Assembly: GCA_023414975.1 (NCBI GenBank)
Contig: JAEZMI010000377.1
Span: forward strand, 1-16,809
DNA: 16,809 nt
From: Pseudomonadota bacterium
GTDB lineage: Bacteria; Pseudomonadota; Alphaproteobacteria; Rhizobiales; Xanthobacteraceae
Reading direction: 5' to 3'
A program made the translations under genes and the position numbers. This document shows positions 1 to 6,597 of the stretch, one piece after another; the first letter of the stretch is position 1; each line of letters begins with the position of its first letter. The notes under the pieces are model-generated. The model searched no databases and was not told where the DNA came from. It saw only the letters and a program-made list of their open reading frames with translations.

Positions 1-342
1 GAGCCGGGCCATCCGCGTCTTGTCGCCAAGGATCGAGCCGCCGGAGCGCGTGGAGGAGGGGTCGACCGCCAGCACGGCGACGCGATGGCCCCGGCCTGTC
101 AGGCGCGTGCCGAGCGTGTCGATGGTGGTCGACTTGCCGACGCCGGGCACGCCGGTGATGCCGACGCGCATTGCCGCCCCGGTGAAAGGCAGCAGCCGTT
201 GCAGCAGCTCTTCCGCCCGGGCGCGATGCTCCGTCTTGCGCGATTCCACCAGCGTGATCGCCCGCGCCAGCATCGCCCGGTTGCCGGCGCGCACGCCCTC
301 GACCAGCGCGTCGAGCGAGGGGAGGGCGTGAGCGGAGTTCAT
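1..342 (-). CDS. meaB: MeaB (ArgK-family) GTPase, N-terminal 114 residues; runs off the left edge
   Basis: This is a P-loop GTPase of the MeaB/ArgK family (also called LAO/AO transport ATPase). Known members load and protect adenosylcobalamin-dependent methylmalonyl-CoA mutase in the cytoplasm. Translating the reverse strand from the ATG at 342 gives an open frame to the window edge. It has a helical N-terminus of about 57 residues, then the Walker A motif GVPGVGKST at residues 64-72, then AVLAVDPSSTRSGGSILGDK at about 89-108. This last stretch is diagnostic of the family. Full-length members are about 320-340 residues, so roughly two thirds is missing, including the remaining G motifs and the C-terminal dimerisation arm. 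The start lies 18 bp after the stop of the aminotransferase gene, on the same strand, so the two are probably co-transcribed. No strong Shine-Dalgarno is seen just before the ATG, which fits translation coupled to the upstream gene. Confidence 0.93.
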   Translation of the reverse strand, partial: MNSAHALPSLDALVEGVRAGNRAMLARAITLVESRKTEHRARAEELLQRLLPFTGAAMRVGITGVPGVGKSTTIDTLGTRLTGRGHRVAVLAVDPSSTRSGGSILGDKTRMARL

Positions 343-360
343 CGCGGGTGCAGGGTCCTG

Positions 361-1221
361 TCAGCCATGGGCGAAGTCCCAGTAGAGCTTGCGCGCGCGG
401 CGGTAGACCGGGCCCGGCTGGAGCTCGCGCTCCTCGATGCGGGTGATCGGCGAGACCTTGGCATAGTTTCCGGTGGTGAAGAGCTCGTCCGCGCCGCGGA
501 AATCCTCCCAGCGCAGCGAGGTTTCGACCACCTCGATCCCGGCCTGCCGCATCAGGCCGATGCTGCGCGTGCGGGTAATGCCGGCCAGAAACGTGCCGTT
601 GGCGGCGGGGGTGAAGGCGACGCCATCCTTCACCATGAAGACGTTGGCGGTGGCGAGCTCCGCCACATTGCCGAGCATGTCGCACAGCGCGGCATTGTCG
701 AAGCCCCGCTTGTGCGCCTCGACCAGCGCACGGGCATTGTTGGGGTAGAGCGCGCCGGCCTTGGCGTCCGTCACCGCGCACTCCACCGTCGGGCGGCGGA
801 AGGGCGAGAGGGTGATGGAGGTGCCGCGCGCCGGATCGGGCATGCCGGCCTCATAGAGGCTGAGGCACCAACGCGTCGTTTCCGCATCGGCGTCGACGGT
901 GCGGGCGCCGGGATATTCGGCCCAGTACATCGGCCGGATGTATAGCTCGGCATCGGGCGCGAAATGCTTGAGGCCCTGCCGCGTCAGCTCGATCCACGTC
1001 TCCACCGGCACCGCCGCCTTCAGCCCCATCGCCACCGCCGAGCGGTTGACCCGCAGGAAGTGCAGATCGAGGTCGGGGGTCACGCCTTCAAAGGCGCGCG
1101 CGCCGTCGAACACCGAGGTGCCGAGCCAGGCGGCGTGGGTGCGCACGCCCATGATCGGCACATTGCCCTCGTGCCAGGCGCCGTCGAGATAGGTGAAGGT
1201 GCGGGTCCAGCTGTGGGACAT
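361..1221 (-). CDS. Class IV PLP-dependent aminotransferase, branched-chain (ilvE-like)
   Basis: A 286-residue fold-type IV aminotransferase, most likely acting on branched-chain amino acids with 2-oxoglutarate as partner. The sequence shows YIRPMYW (residues 94-100), typical of branched-chain enzymes. The PLP-binding lysine is K154 in TDAKAGALYPN. The glutamate that contacts the cofactor is E188, followed by ATANVFMVKDG. FLAGITR lies at about 211-217 and FTTGNYAKVSPI near 255. Length fits the short bacterial subfamily (E. coli IlvE is about 309). The ATG at 1221 has GGAG seven bases upstream. A D-amino acid or (R)-amine transaminase is possible because the fold is shared, but the YIRP motif argues for a branched-chain substrate. 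It is followed after 18 bp by meaB. Valine and isoleucine breakdown yields propionyl-CoA and then methylmalonyl-CoA, which would give the pair a metabolic link; that link is inference. Confidence 0.85.
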   Translation of the reverse strand: MSHSWTRTFTYLDGAWHEGNVPIMGVRTHAAWLGTSVFDGARAFEGVTPDLDLHFLRVNRSAVAMGLKAAVPVETWIELTRQGLKHFAPDAELYIRPMYWAEYPGARTVDADAETTRWCLSLYEAGMPDPARGTSITLSPFRRPTVECAVTDAKAGALYPNNARALVEAHKRGFDNAALCDMLGNVAELATANVFMVKDGVAFTPAANGTFLAGITRTRSIGLMRQAGIEVVETSLRWEDFRGADELFTTGNYAKVSPITRIEERELQPGPVYRRARKLYWDFAHG

Positions 1222-1267
1222 CGGATGCTCCGCGTCGCGGGCCTGAGCGGCGGCCGTCGGGTTCGGG

Positions 1268-1291
1268 TGAGCGGTTCTGTGAGCGGTTCTG
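1268..1291. repeat. Two tandem copies of a 12-bp unit in the M20-aminotransferase spacer
   Basis: TGAGCGGTTCTG occurs twice head to tail (1268-1279 and 1280-1291) with no mismatch. It lies 47-70 bp upstream of the aminotransferase start, in the 137-bp spacer, where promoter elements for that gene would sit. It may be a chance slippage duplication or a tandem regulator site. Confidence 0.6.
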
Positions 1292-1292
1292 A

Positions 1293-1317
1293 CATGGCGG
1301 GAGCGCGCCCCGCCATG
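1293..1317. other. 9-bp perfect inverted repeat, followed by a second GC hairpin at 1334-1350
   Basis: CATGGCGGG (1293-1301) and CCCGCCATG (1309-1317) pair perfectly around a 7-base loop. A second dyad, GGCGGG/CCCGCC, lies at 1334-1350 just after the dipeptidase stop. On the minus strand these hairpins follow the dipeptidase gene, so they could slow or end its transcription. Neither has a T-tract, so they are weak candidates for an intrinsic terminator. The larger dyad could equally be an operator for the aminotransferase-meaB unit. Confidence 0.4.
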
Positions 1318-1358
1318 CGACTATGGATGCTGCGGCGGGCACATCCCGCCCGCGCGGA

Positions 1359-2741
1359 TCAGTTCGCCAGCGCCGCCAGCACCCGCACCCAACTGCGAAT
1401 GCCCTTGTGGAAGGAGGCGAGGTCGTACTTCTCGTTGGGCGAGTGGATGCGGTCGTCGTCCAGCGCGAAACCGATCAGCAGCGTGTCCTGATCGAGCGTC
1501 TTCTTGAAATGGCCGACGATGGGGATCGAGCCGCCCGCGCCGACCGTCACCGCCGGCGTGCCCCATTCCGCCGCCAACGCCTGCGACGCCTTGGCAAGGT
1601 TCGGGTTGTCGTGCGACACGGCGACCGCCGGGGACCCCTCGCCCCCGCGGAACTCGACCTTGCAGTCGGCGGGGATGAGGCTGCGCACGAAGGCGCGCAC
1701 CGCGTCGCGAATGTGCACCGGGTCCTGCCCGGCGACGAGGCGGCAGGAGATTTTCGCCGTGGCGATGGAAGGGATGACGGTCTTCGACCCCTCGCCGATA
1801 TAACCGCCCCACATGCCATTGACCTCGAAGGTCGGGCGCGAGGTGGTCATCTCCACCAGCGAGCGCCCCTGCTCGCCGATGGGCTGCGACAGGCCTATGG
1901 GGCCGAGGAAAACTTCCGGCGTCAGGCCGAGCGCGTTCCACTGCGCCTTCACCGCGTCCGGCGGTTCGACCACGCCATCATAGAAGCCGGGAATGGTGAT
2001 GCGTCCGTCCGGCCCGTGCACCGCGCCGATGATCGTGGAGAGAACATGCAGCGGGTTGGCGGCGGCCCCGCCGTAATAGCCGGAATGCAGGTCGCGGTTG
2101 GCGCAGGTGACGACGATCTCGTCATGCATCAGCCCGCGCAACGAGATCGTGATGGCCGGTGTGGTGGCGTTCCACATGGAGGTGTCGCAGACCAGCGCCA
2201 GATCGGCCGCGAGCGCCTCGCGGTTCGCCTGCAGGAAGGGCGGAAGGTTGCCCGAGCCGTTCTCCTCCTCGCCTTCGACCATGATGGTGACATCGACCGG
2301 CAGCGTGCCCGTGACCTCGAGATAGGCCCGGCAGGCCTCCACGAAGGTCATGACCTGGCCCTTGTCGTCGGAGGAGCCGCGCGCGACGATACGCTTCACC
2401 CCGTTCGGCCCCTCGACGATCTTGGGCTCGAAGGGCGGGTTCTCCCACAGTTCCAGCGGATCGACCGGCTGGACGTCGTAATGGCCGTAGAACAGCACGC
2501 GCTTGCCGGTGCCGAGCTGCGAGGTGCCGGTGACGACCGGGTGGCCGGGCGTGTCGTTGAGCTTCGCCGTGAGGCCGAGCCCGGCGAGGTCGTCCACCAG
2601 CCACTGGCCGGCGCGGCGGCACTCGCTCGCATAGGCGCTGTCGGTCGAGATGGACGGAATGCGCAGGAAGGCGAAGAGCCGTTCGAGCGCTCCGTCGAGA
2701 TCGGCATCGACGGCGGCGAGGACGCGATCGAGATCGCTCAT
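1359..2741 (-). CDS. M20-family metallodipeptidase (CNDP/DUG1-like)
   Basis: A 460-residue cytoplasmic zinc peptidase of the M20 family, carnosinase-like clade, expected to split dipeptides or related amide bonds. The ligand motifs are in order. GHYDVQP (H87 and D89) is followed by GSSDDKG with the bridging aspartate near D125. EGEEENGS carries the catalytic and metal-binding glutamates at about 158-160. CDTSMW has D187, and a C-terminal H445 sits in ASFHKG. The dimerisation (lid) domain occupies roughly residues 200-380. Length fits the family (about 450-475). The ATG at 2741 has AAGGA about nine bases upstream. The gene lies 49 bp after the ATPase gene on the same strand, with only a short hairpin (CCCCGC/GCGGGG, 2765-2780) between, so they may be co-transcribed. 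No signal peptide is visible. The exact substrate cannot be told from sequence. Confidence 0.92.
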   Translation of the reverse strand: MSDLDRVLAAVDADLDGALERLFAFLRIPSISTDSAYASECRRAGQWLVDDLAGLGLTAKLNDTPGHPVVTGTSQLGTGKRVLFYGHYDVQPVDPLELWENPPFEPKIVEGPNGVKRIVARGSSDDKGQVMTFVEACRAYLEVTGTLPVDVTIMVEGEEENGSGNLPPFLQANREALAADLALVCDTSMWNATTPAITISLRGLMHDEIVVTCANRDLHSGYYGGAAANPLHVLSTIIGAVHGPDGRITIPGFYDGVVEPPDAVKAQWNALGLTPEVFLGPIGLSQPIGEQGRSLVEMTTSRPTFEVNGMWGGYIGEGSKTVIPSIATAKISCRLVAGQDPVHIRDAVRAFVRSLIPADCKVEFRGGEGSPAVAVSHDNPNLAKASQALAAEWGTPAVTVGAGGSIPIVGHFKKTLDQDTLLIGFALDDDRIHSPNEKYDLASFHKGIRSWVRVLAALAN

Positions 2742-2790
2742 CAGTAAGATCCTTATGCATGTGGCCCCGCCAGCGCGGGGGTAGGGAAGG

Positions 2791-4314
2791 CTAACGCCGG
2801 CGCGCGCCGCCGAGAATGTTGCGCAGGATCGCCTTGGTGACCTGATTGGTCACCTCGCGTGTTACCTGCCGCGTCACCTGCTCGCCGATGGTCATGCGCC
2901 CGCGCGTGCGCCCGCCACCGAACAGGCCGCCCAGCACATCGTCCAGCCAGCCGCCGCCGGTGGCATCGGCCTGCGTCGGTGAGGGGGGCTGCGCCGGTGA
3001 GGGGACCTTCTCCGGCGCGGGACTCTCGGCGGCACGCCTCGCGAGCATCTCATAGGCCGAGTCGGCGTCGAGCGTTTCGTCATAGACGCCCCGGACAGGG
3101 CTGCGCTGGATCGCGACCCGCCGCAGCTCAGGCGTGATCGGACCGACCCGGCCGGCGGGTGGGGCGATGAGGGTGCGCTGGACCATGGAAGGCGTGCCAT
3201 TGCCCTCAAGCGTCGAGACCAGCGCCTCGCCCTTGCCGAGTTCGGTGATGACGCGGGCGGTGTCCAGTGCCGGGTTGGGCCGGAAGGTCTCGGCGGCGGC
3301 CTTCACGGCCTTCTGGTCGCGCGGGGTGAAGGCGCGCAGCGCATGCTGGACCCGGTTGCCGAGCTGGGCGAGCACGGTTTCCGGAACGTCGAGCGGGTTC
3401 TGCGTGACGAAATAGACGCCGACGCCCTTGGAGCGGATGAGCCGCACCACCTGCTCGATCTTCTGCAGCAGAGCCTTGGGCGCGCCGTCGAACAGCAGGT
3501 GTGCCTCGTCGAAAAAGAACACCACCTTGGGCTTGTCGGGATCGCCGACCTCGGGAAGCTCTTCGAACAGTTCCGACAGCAGCCAGAGCAGGAAAGTGGC
3601 GTAAAGCTGGGGGGCGCCCATCAGTTTGTCGGCGGCGAGGATGCTGATCGTGCCATAACCCGACCGCGGCTCGACGCGCATGAGATCGCTGATCTTCAGC
3701 GCCGGCTCGCCGAAAAAGGCGTCCGCGCCCTGATTTTCCAGCACCAGCAACTGGCGCTGGATGGCGCCGACCGTCGCGGCCGAGACATTGCCATAGGTGG
3801 TGGTGAGCTTGCCCGCATGCTCCGCCACGAAAGCGAGCATGGCGCGCAGGTCCTTGAGGTCCAGAAGTAGAAGGCCCTGCTCGTCGGCGACGCGGAAGAC
3901 GACGTTGAGCACGCCTTCCTGCACCTCGTTGAGGTTCATCAGCCGCGCCAGCAGGAGCGGGCCCATCTCGGACACCGTCGCCCGCACCGGGTGTCCCTGT
4001 TCGCCGAACAGATCCCAGAAGATCACCGGAAACTCGTCCGGCACATAGTCGATGCCGATCTCCGCGCAGCGCTTGAGAATCCAGTCCTGACCCTCGCCGG
4101 GCATGGCGATGCCGGAGAGGTCGCCCTTGATGTCGGCGGCGAAGACGGGGACGCCGGCGCGCGAAAAACCCTCCGCCAGCGTCTGCAGCGTCACCGTCTT
4201 GCCGGTGCCGGTGGCGCCGGTGGCGAGGCCATGCCGGTTGGCGAGCTTGAGCGTGAGATATTCGGGCGTGTCGCTGCGGCCGAGAAAAATCTTGCCGTCG
4301 ATGTCACCGGACAT
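2791..4314 (-). CDS. HerA-like ATPase/helicase, DUF853 (YjgR type)
   Basis: A 507-residue P-loop ATPase of the HerA/FtsK superfamily with the DUF853 (HerA C-terminal) architecture, as in E. coli YjgR. It opens with GKIFLGR and has Walker A GATGTGKT at residues 33-40 and DIKGDLSG at about 61-68. Walker B is KVVFFFDEAH with the acidic pair D269-E270. A sensor-like YFVTQNP follows at 301-307, then GNRVQHALRAFTPRDQ with a probable arginine finger near R321. The C-terminus has a Pro-rich, probably disordered linker (about 445-470) and then an amphipathic tail rich in VTRQVTREVTNQ repeats. An upstream in-frame start at 4434 exists. The ATG at 4314 is preferred because AGAGGA lies six bases before it and family similarity starts there. 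The family's physiological role is poorly defined: DNA translocation is inferred from the fold, and no NurA-like nuclease partner is adjacent. Confidence 0.92.
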   Translation of the reverse strand: MSGDIDGKIFLGRSDTPEYLTLKLANRHGLATGATGTGKTVTLQTLAEGFSRAGVPVFAADIKGDLSGIAMPGEGQDWILKRCAEIGIDYVPDEFPVIFWDLFGEQGHPVRATVSEMGPLLLARLMNLNEVQEGVLNVVFRVADEQGLLLLDLKDLRAMLAFVAEHAGKLTTTYGNVSAATVGAIQRQLLVLENQGADAFFGEPALKISDLMRVEPRSGYGTISILAADKLMGAPQLYATFLLWLLSELFEELPEVGDPDKPKVVFFFDEAHLLFDGAPKALLQKIEQVVRLIRSKGVGVYFVTQNPLDVPETVLAQLGNRVQHALRAFTPRDQKAVKAAAETFRPNPALDTARVITELGKGEALVSTLEGNGTPSMVQRTLIAPPAGRVGPITPELRRVAIQRSPVRGVYDETLDADSAYEMLARRAAESPAPEKVPSPAQPPSPTQADATGGGWLDDVLGGLFGGGRTRGRMTIGEQVTRQVTREVTNQVTKAILRNILGGARRR

Positions 4315-4393
4315 GGTGGTCCTCTGCGGGCGTTTCACCGTGCCCCTGTTAGAGCGCGCTCCGGGCGGGGAGGCAAGCGGGCGCGTTGACGAC

Positions 4394-4507
4394 GGGCGCG
4401 ACGTTCTCCTCAGCCCGACCGCCACGCTCGGCATCGCCTATACCGGCCACTATGGCGACGGCGTCACCGAGAACGGCCTCAACGCCCGGCTCAGCGTCAG
4501 GTTCTGA
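4394..4507 (+). pseudogene. Remnant of an autotransporter beta-barrel C-terminus
   Basis: Reading the plus strand up to the TGA at 4505-4507 gives about 37 residues that look like the end of an autotransporter (type V) outer-membrane beta-barrel. They include SPTATLGIAYTGHYGDG followed by VTENGLNARLSVRF. The alternating polar and hydrophobic pattern forms about two strands. The terminal aromatic residue (F) is the usual barrel-insertion signal. Everything upstream is missing: no start, no passenger, and only about 37 of the usual 250-300 barrel residues. The frame continues leftward into the antisense of the DUF853 promoter region and start. I read it as debris left after a deletion. The similarity is judged by eye from the family pattern. 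The rest of 4315-4608 shows no other gene. Confidence 0.6.
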
Positions 4508-4608
4508 GGCGGGGAAGGGGTAGCCATGGCGCCCGGCGGCGTCTCAAGCCTTGCCTTCTCCCGCGCGTCGCGCGAATTGAAGGGCAGGACACGCCAGCCG
4601 GAACCGCC

Positions 4609-5451
4609 ATGGCCTCACTCACTCCGCCCACCGACCGCGTCTTCGATGCGTGCGGCCGCCGGCTCGATTATGCCGGCCGCACGCTCATCATGGGCATTCT
4701 CAATGTGACGCCCGATTCCTTCTCCGATGGCGGGCGCAGCGCCGTGCTCGACGATGCCGTGGCGAATGCCCGGCGCATGGTCGCGGAGGGCGCGGATATT
4801 CTCGATATCGGCGGCGAATCCACGCGGCCGGGCCACACGCCGGTGCCGGTGGACGAGGAACTGCGCCGCGTGCTGCCGGCGATCGGGGCGCTGGCGGAAC
4901 TGCCCGTGCCCATCTCCATCGATACCCAGAAGGCCGCCGTCGCCGAGGCGGCGCTGAAAGCCGGCGCGGTGATCGTCAACGACATCTGGGGTCTGATGGG
5001 CGACCCGGACATGGCCCGCGTCGCCGCCGCCCACGATGCCGGCGTCGTCGCCATGCACAACCGGGCCAGCGTCGATCCTGCCATCGATATCGTCGCCGAC
5101 ATCATCGGCTTCTTCGAACAGGCGCTGGAACGGGCGGTGCGCGCGGGCATCCGGTCCGACCGCATCGCGCTCGATCCCGGCATCGGCTTCGGCAAGAGCT
5201 TCGAGCAGAACCTGAAGGCCATCGCCGCGCTGGCCGAGATCGGCAGGCTCGGCTTTCCGGTGCTGCTCGGCACGTCGCGCAAATCGCTGATCGGCAAGGT
5301 GATCGAGACGACGCCCGCCGAGCGCCTGCCCGGCACCATCGCCTCCAATGTCATCGGCATCATGGCCGGCTGCGCGATGATCCGCGTGCATGACGTTGCC
5401 GCCCATGTGCAAGCCGCGCGGGTGACGGAGGCGATCCGTGGGGCCGCCTGA
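4609..5451 (+). CDS. folP: Dihydropteroate synthase
   Basis: FolP (280 residues) condenses 4-aminobenzoate with 6-hydroxymethyl-7,8-dihydropterin pyrophosphate to make dihydropteroate in folate synthesis; it is the sulfonamide target. The TIM-barrel motifs are clear. MGILNVTPDSFSDGG lies at residues 28-42, and DIGGESTRPG at about 66-75 contains the mobile-loop STRPG. SIDTQKAAVA starts near 103, NDIWG near 124, and the Asp-rich DPGIGFGK near 187. LGTSRKSLIG carries the substrate-binding SRKS. Length matches the family. The ATG at 4609 has only a weak GGAA upstream. The gene starts a short operon: folK begins inside its last 14 bases. No substitution in the visible motifs suggests sulfonamide resistance. 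Confidence 0.97.
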   Translation: MASLTPPTDRVFDACGRRLDYAGRTLIMGILNVTPDSFSDGGRSAVLDDAVANARRMVAEGADILDIGGESTRPGHTPVPVDEELRRVLPAIGALAELPVPISIDTQKAAVAEAALKAGAVIVNDIWGLMGDPDMARVAAAHDAGVVAMHNRASVDPAIDIVADIIGFFEQALERAVRAGIRSDRIALDPGIGFGKSFEQNLKAIAALAEIGRLGFPVLLGTSRKSLIGKVIETTPAERLPGTIASNVIGIMAGCAMIRVHDVAAHVQAARVTEAIRGAA

Positions 5452-5980
5452 GTTCTTCATCCGCCGGCCGCGCAAGGTCGAAAAGCGGACCGCCTATCTG
5501 TGCCTCGGGTCCAATCTGGGCGACCGCGCGGGCACCATGGCCAAGGCTGTCGGGCTGATTGCCCGCACCGGCCTGACCATCATCGGCCGTTCCTCGCTTT
5601 ACGAGACCCCGCCATGGGGGCCGGTTCCCCAGGGGCCCTATCTCAATATGGTCGTGGCCGTGGAGACGGAACTCTCGGCCCGCGAACTGCTGCACATGCT
5701 GCTCGGCGTCGAGCACGCCTTCGGGCGGGACCGCACGCGTGAGGTGCGCTTCGGTCCCCGGACCATCGACATCGACATCCTGCTCTATGGCGAGGACCGG
5801 GTGGATGAGCCGGACCTCGAAATACCCCATCCGCGCATGATGGAGCGTGCTTTCGCGCTGATCCCGCTGGCGGAACTGGCACCGGATCTGGTGGTCGGCG
5901 GCGTCGCGGTGCGGACGGCGCTTGAGCGGCTCGACCGCTCCGGCATCGTTAAGGTTGCACCGCAGCCTCTGATCTACTGA
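5438..5980 (+). CDS. folK: 6-hydroxymethyl-7,8-dihydropterin pyrophosphokinase (HPPK)
   Basis: FolK (180 residues) transfers pyrophosphate from ATP to 6-hydroxymethyl-7,8-dihydropterin, making the substrate of FolP. Motifs run in order: YLCLGSNLGDR near the N-terminus, SSLYETPPWG, QGPYLNMVV, then FGRDRTREVRFGPRTIDID, whose arginines and aspartates bind ATP and Mg2+. IPHPRMMERAF follows. The start is a GTG at 5438, inside the folP gene, with GGAGG six bases upstream. That Shine-Dalgarno settles the start and implies coupled translation. The N-terminal MGPPEFFIRRPRKVEKR is an extra 17 or so residues before the usual HPPK start. In many alphaproteobacteria folB (dihydroneopterin aldolase) sits between folP and folK. 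It is absent here and must lie elsewhere if present. A terminator follows immediately. Confidence 0.96.
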   Translation: MGPPEFFIRRPRKVEKRTAYLCLGSNLGDRAGTMAKAVGLIARTGLTIIGRSSLYETPPWGPVPQGPYLNMVVAVETELSARELLHMLLGVEHAFGRDRTREVRFGPRTIDIDILLYGEDRVDEPDLEIPHPRMMERAFALIPLAELAPDLVVGGVAVRTALERLDRSGIVKVAPQPLIY

Positions 5981-5985
5981 CGAAA

Positions 5986-6013
5986 AAGGGCGGCGGATCG
6001 CTCCGCCGCCCTT
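5986..6013. terminator. Bidirectional intrinsic terminator between folK and the convergent exported-protein gene
   Basis: AAGGGCGGCGGA (5986-5997) and TCCGCCGCCCTT (6002-6013) form a perfect 12-bp stem with a TCGC loop. The A-run at 5983-5987 gives a T-tract on the minus strand, so termination is best for the gene at 6034-6417. On the plus strand the stem follows the folK stop by five bases, but its T-tail is short. Confidence 0.8.
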
Positions 6014-6033
6014 ATCATCCTGTGCCGTGTCGC

Positions 6034-6417
6034 TCAGCGGCAGACTTCCACGTCGCGTGAACGGGGGTAGCCCCAGCGATTATAGTAGGTCTGGGTCTCC
6101 ACCCAGCAGCGCGGGCGATAGGGGCGGTAGCCCGGCCCATAGGCCGGCACGTAGCGCGGGCCGTAGCCGCCACCATAGCCATAGCCATAGCCGTAGCGCG
6201 GCGGCGGGGGAGGCGGGGGCGGGGCGTAGTAGTTGCCGCGGTCATAGTCGTTCGCAGCGGCGGCGGCGATGCCTCCGAGCAGCAGCCCGCCGACCACGCC
6301 GGCCGCCACGGCGGCCCCGGTATTGTTGCGGGCATAGGAAGCGGTGGGAACCGACGCCAGCGTCGCCCCGACAAGGGCAAGCGCGGCGAGCTTGGTGGGG
6401 GTTGCGAGGCGGATCAT
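6034..6417 (-). CDS. Small exported protein with glycine-zipper-like segment and Pro/Tyr/Gly-rich region
   Basis: A 127-residue protein of unknown function. It begins with a signal peptide (MIRLATPTKL, then a hydrophobic core to about residue 22, with cleavage probably after A29). Residues 34-55 (GAAVAAGVVGGLLLGGIAAA) form a small-residue, glycine-zipper-like membrane stretch. Residues 66-73 are eight prolines, followed by YGYGYGYGGGYG and more Tyr/Pro/Arg. The end, from CWVETQTYYNRWGYPRSRDV, has two cysteines (C104, C126) that could form a disulfide. Similar short exported proteins with this cysteine-bounded tail are common in Rhizobiales. An envelope location is inferred. The ATG at 6417 has GAGGA six bases upstream. 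It is divergent from the zinc transporter gene and ends at a strong terminator. Confidence 0.82.
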   Translation of the reverse strand: MIRLATPTKLAALALVGATLASVPTASYARNNTGAAVAAGVVGGLLLGGIAAAAANDYDRGNYYAPPPPPPPPRYGYGYGYGGGYGPRYVPAYGPGYRPYRPRCWVETQTYYNRWGYPRSRDVEVCR

Positions 6418-6506
6418 GGCGGTCCTCGTAAGAACTCTGCGGTCGCTCGCGGCCGGGATTGGCCGTTGATGACGGTAAAGCTAGAACGGACGCCTGGAAC
6501 CCAAGC

Positions 6507-6576
6507 TGAACCGCCTGTTGCAAAAGGTTCATCGAACTGAACGCATTCCGGTACGGCCGTTCATCAGCGGTTCATG
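6507..6576. promoter_or_regulatory. Cluster of GTTCA half-sites in the divergent spacer
   Basis: The spacer between the exported-protein gene (minus) and zntB (plus) holds TGAACC (6507-6512), GGTTCATC (6526-6533), TGAAC (6538-6542), GTTCATC (6559-6565) and GTTCAT (6570-6575). The first two form an inverted pair 13 bp apart; the second and third form one 6 bp apart. This could be an operator array shared by both genes. No regulator is assigned. Confidence 0.3.
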
Positions 6577-6597
6577 TCGAAGCCAGGGAGCCCGCGC

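Noticed and set aside
85..945. 286-codon plus-strand frame opposite meaB and the aminotransferase
   Set aside because: Both minus-strand genes carry clear motifs. This frame is a high-GC shadow crossing two genes and their spacer.
1323..2747. Long plus-strand open frame (474 codons) opposite the M20 dipeptidase
   Set aside because: It is the antisense shadow of a gene with complete catalytic motifs. Its product is His/Arg/Gly-rich with no family features.
4508..4608. Possible short gene or RNA in the folP leader
   Set aside because: No start with a ribosome site, no stable hairpin with a T-tract and no riboswitch core were seen.
4615..5475. 286-codon minus-strand frame opposite folP
   Set aside because: folP is certain, and the antisense product has biased His/Asp/Arg composition and no motif.
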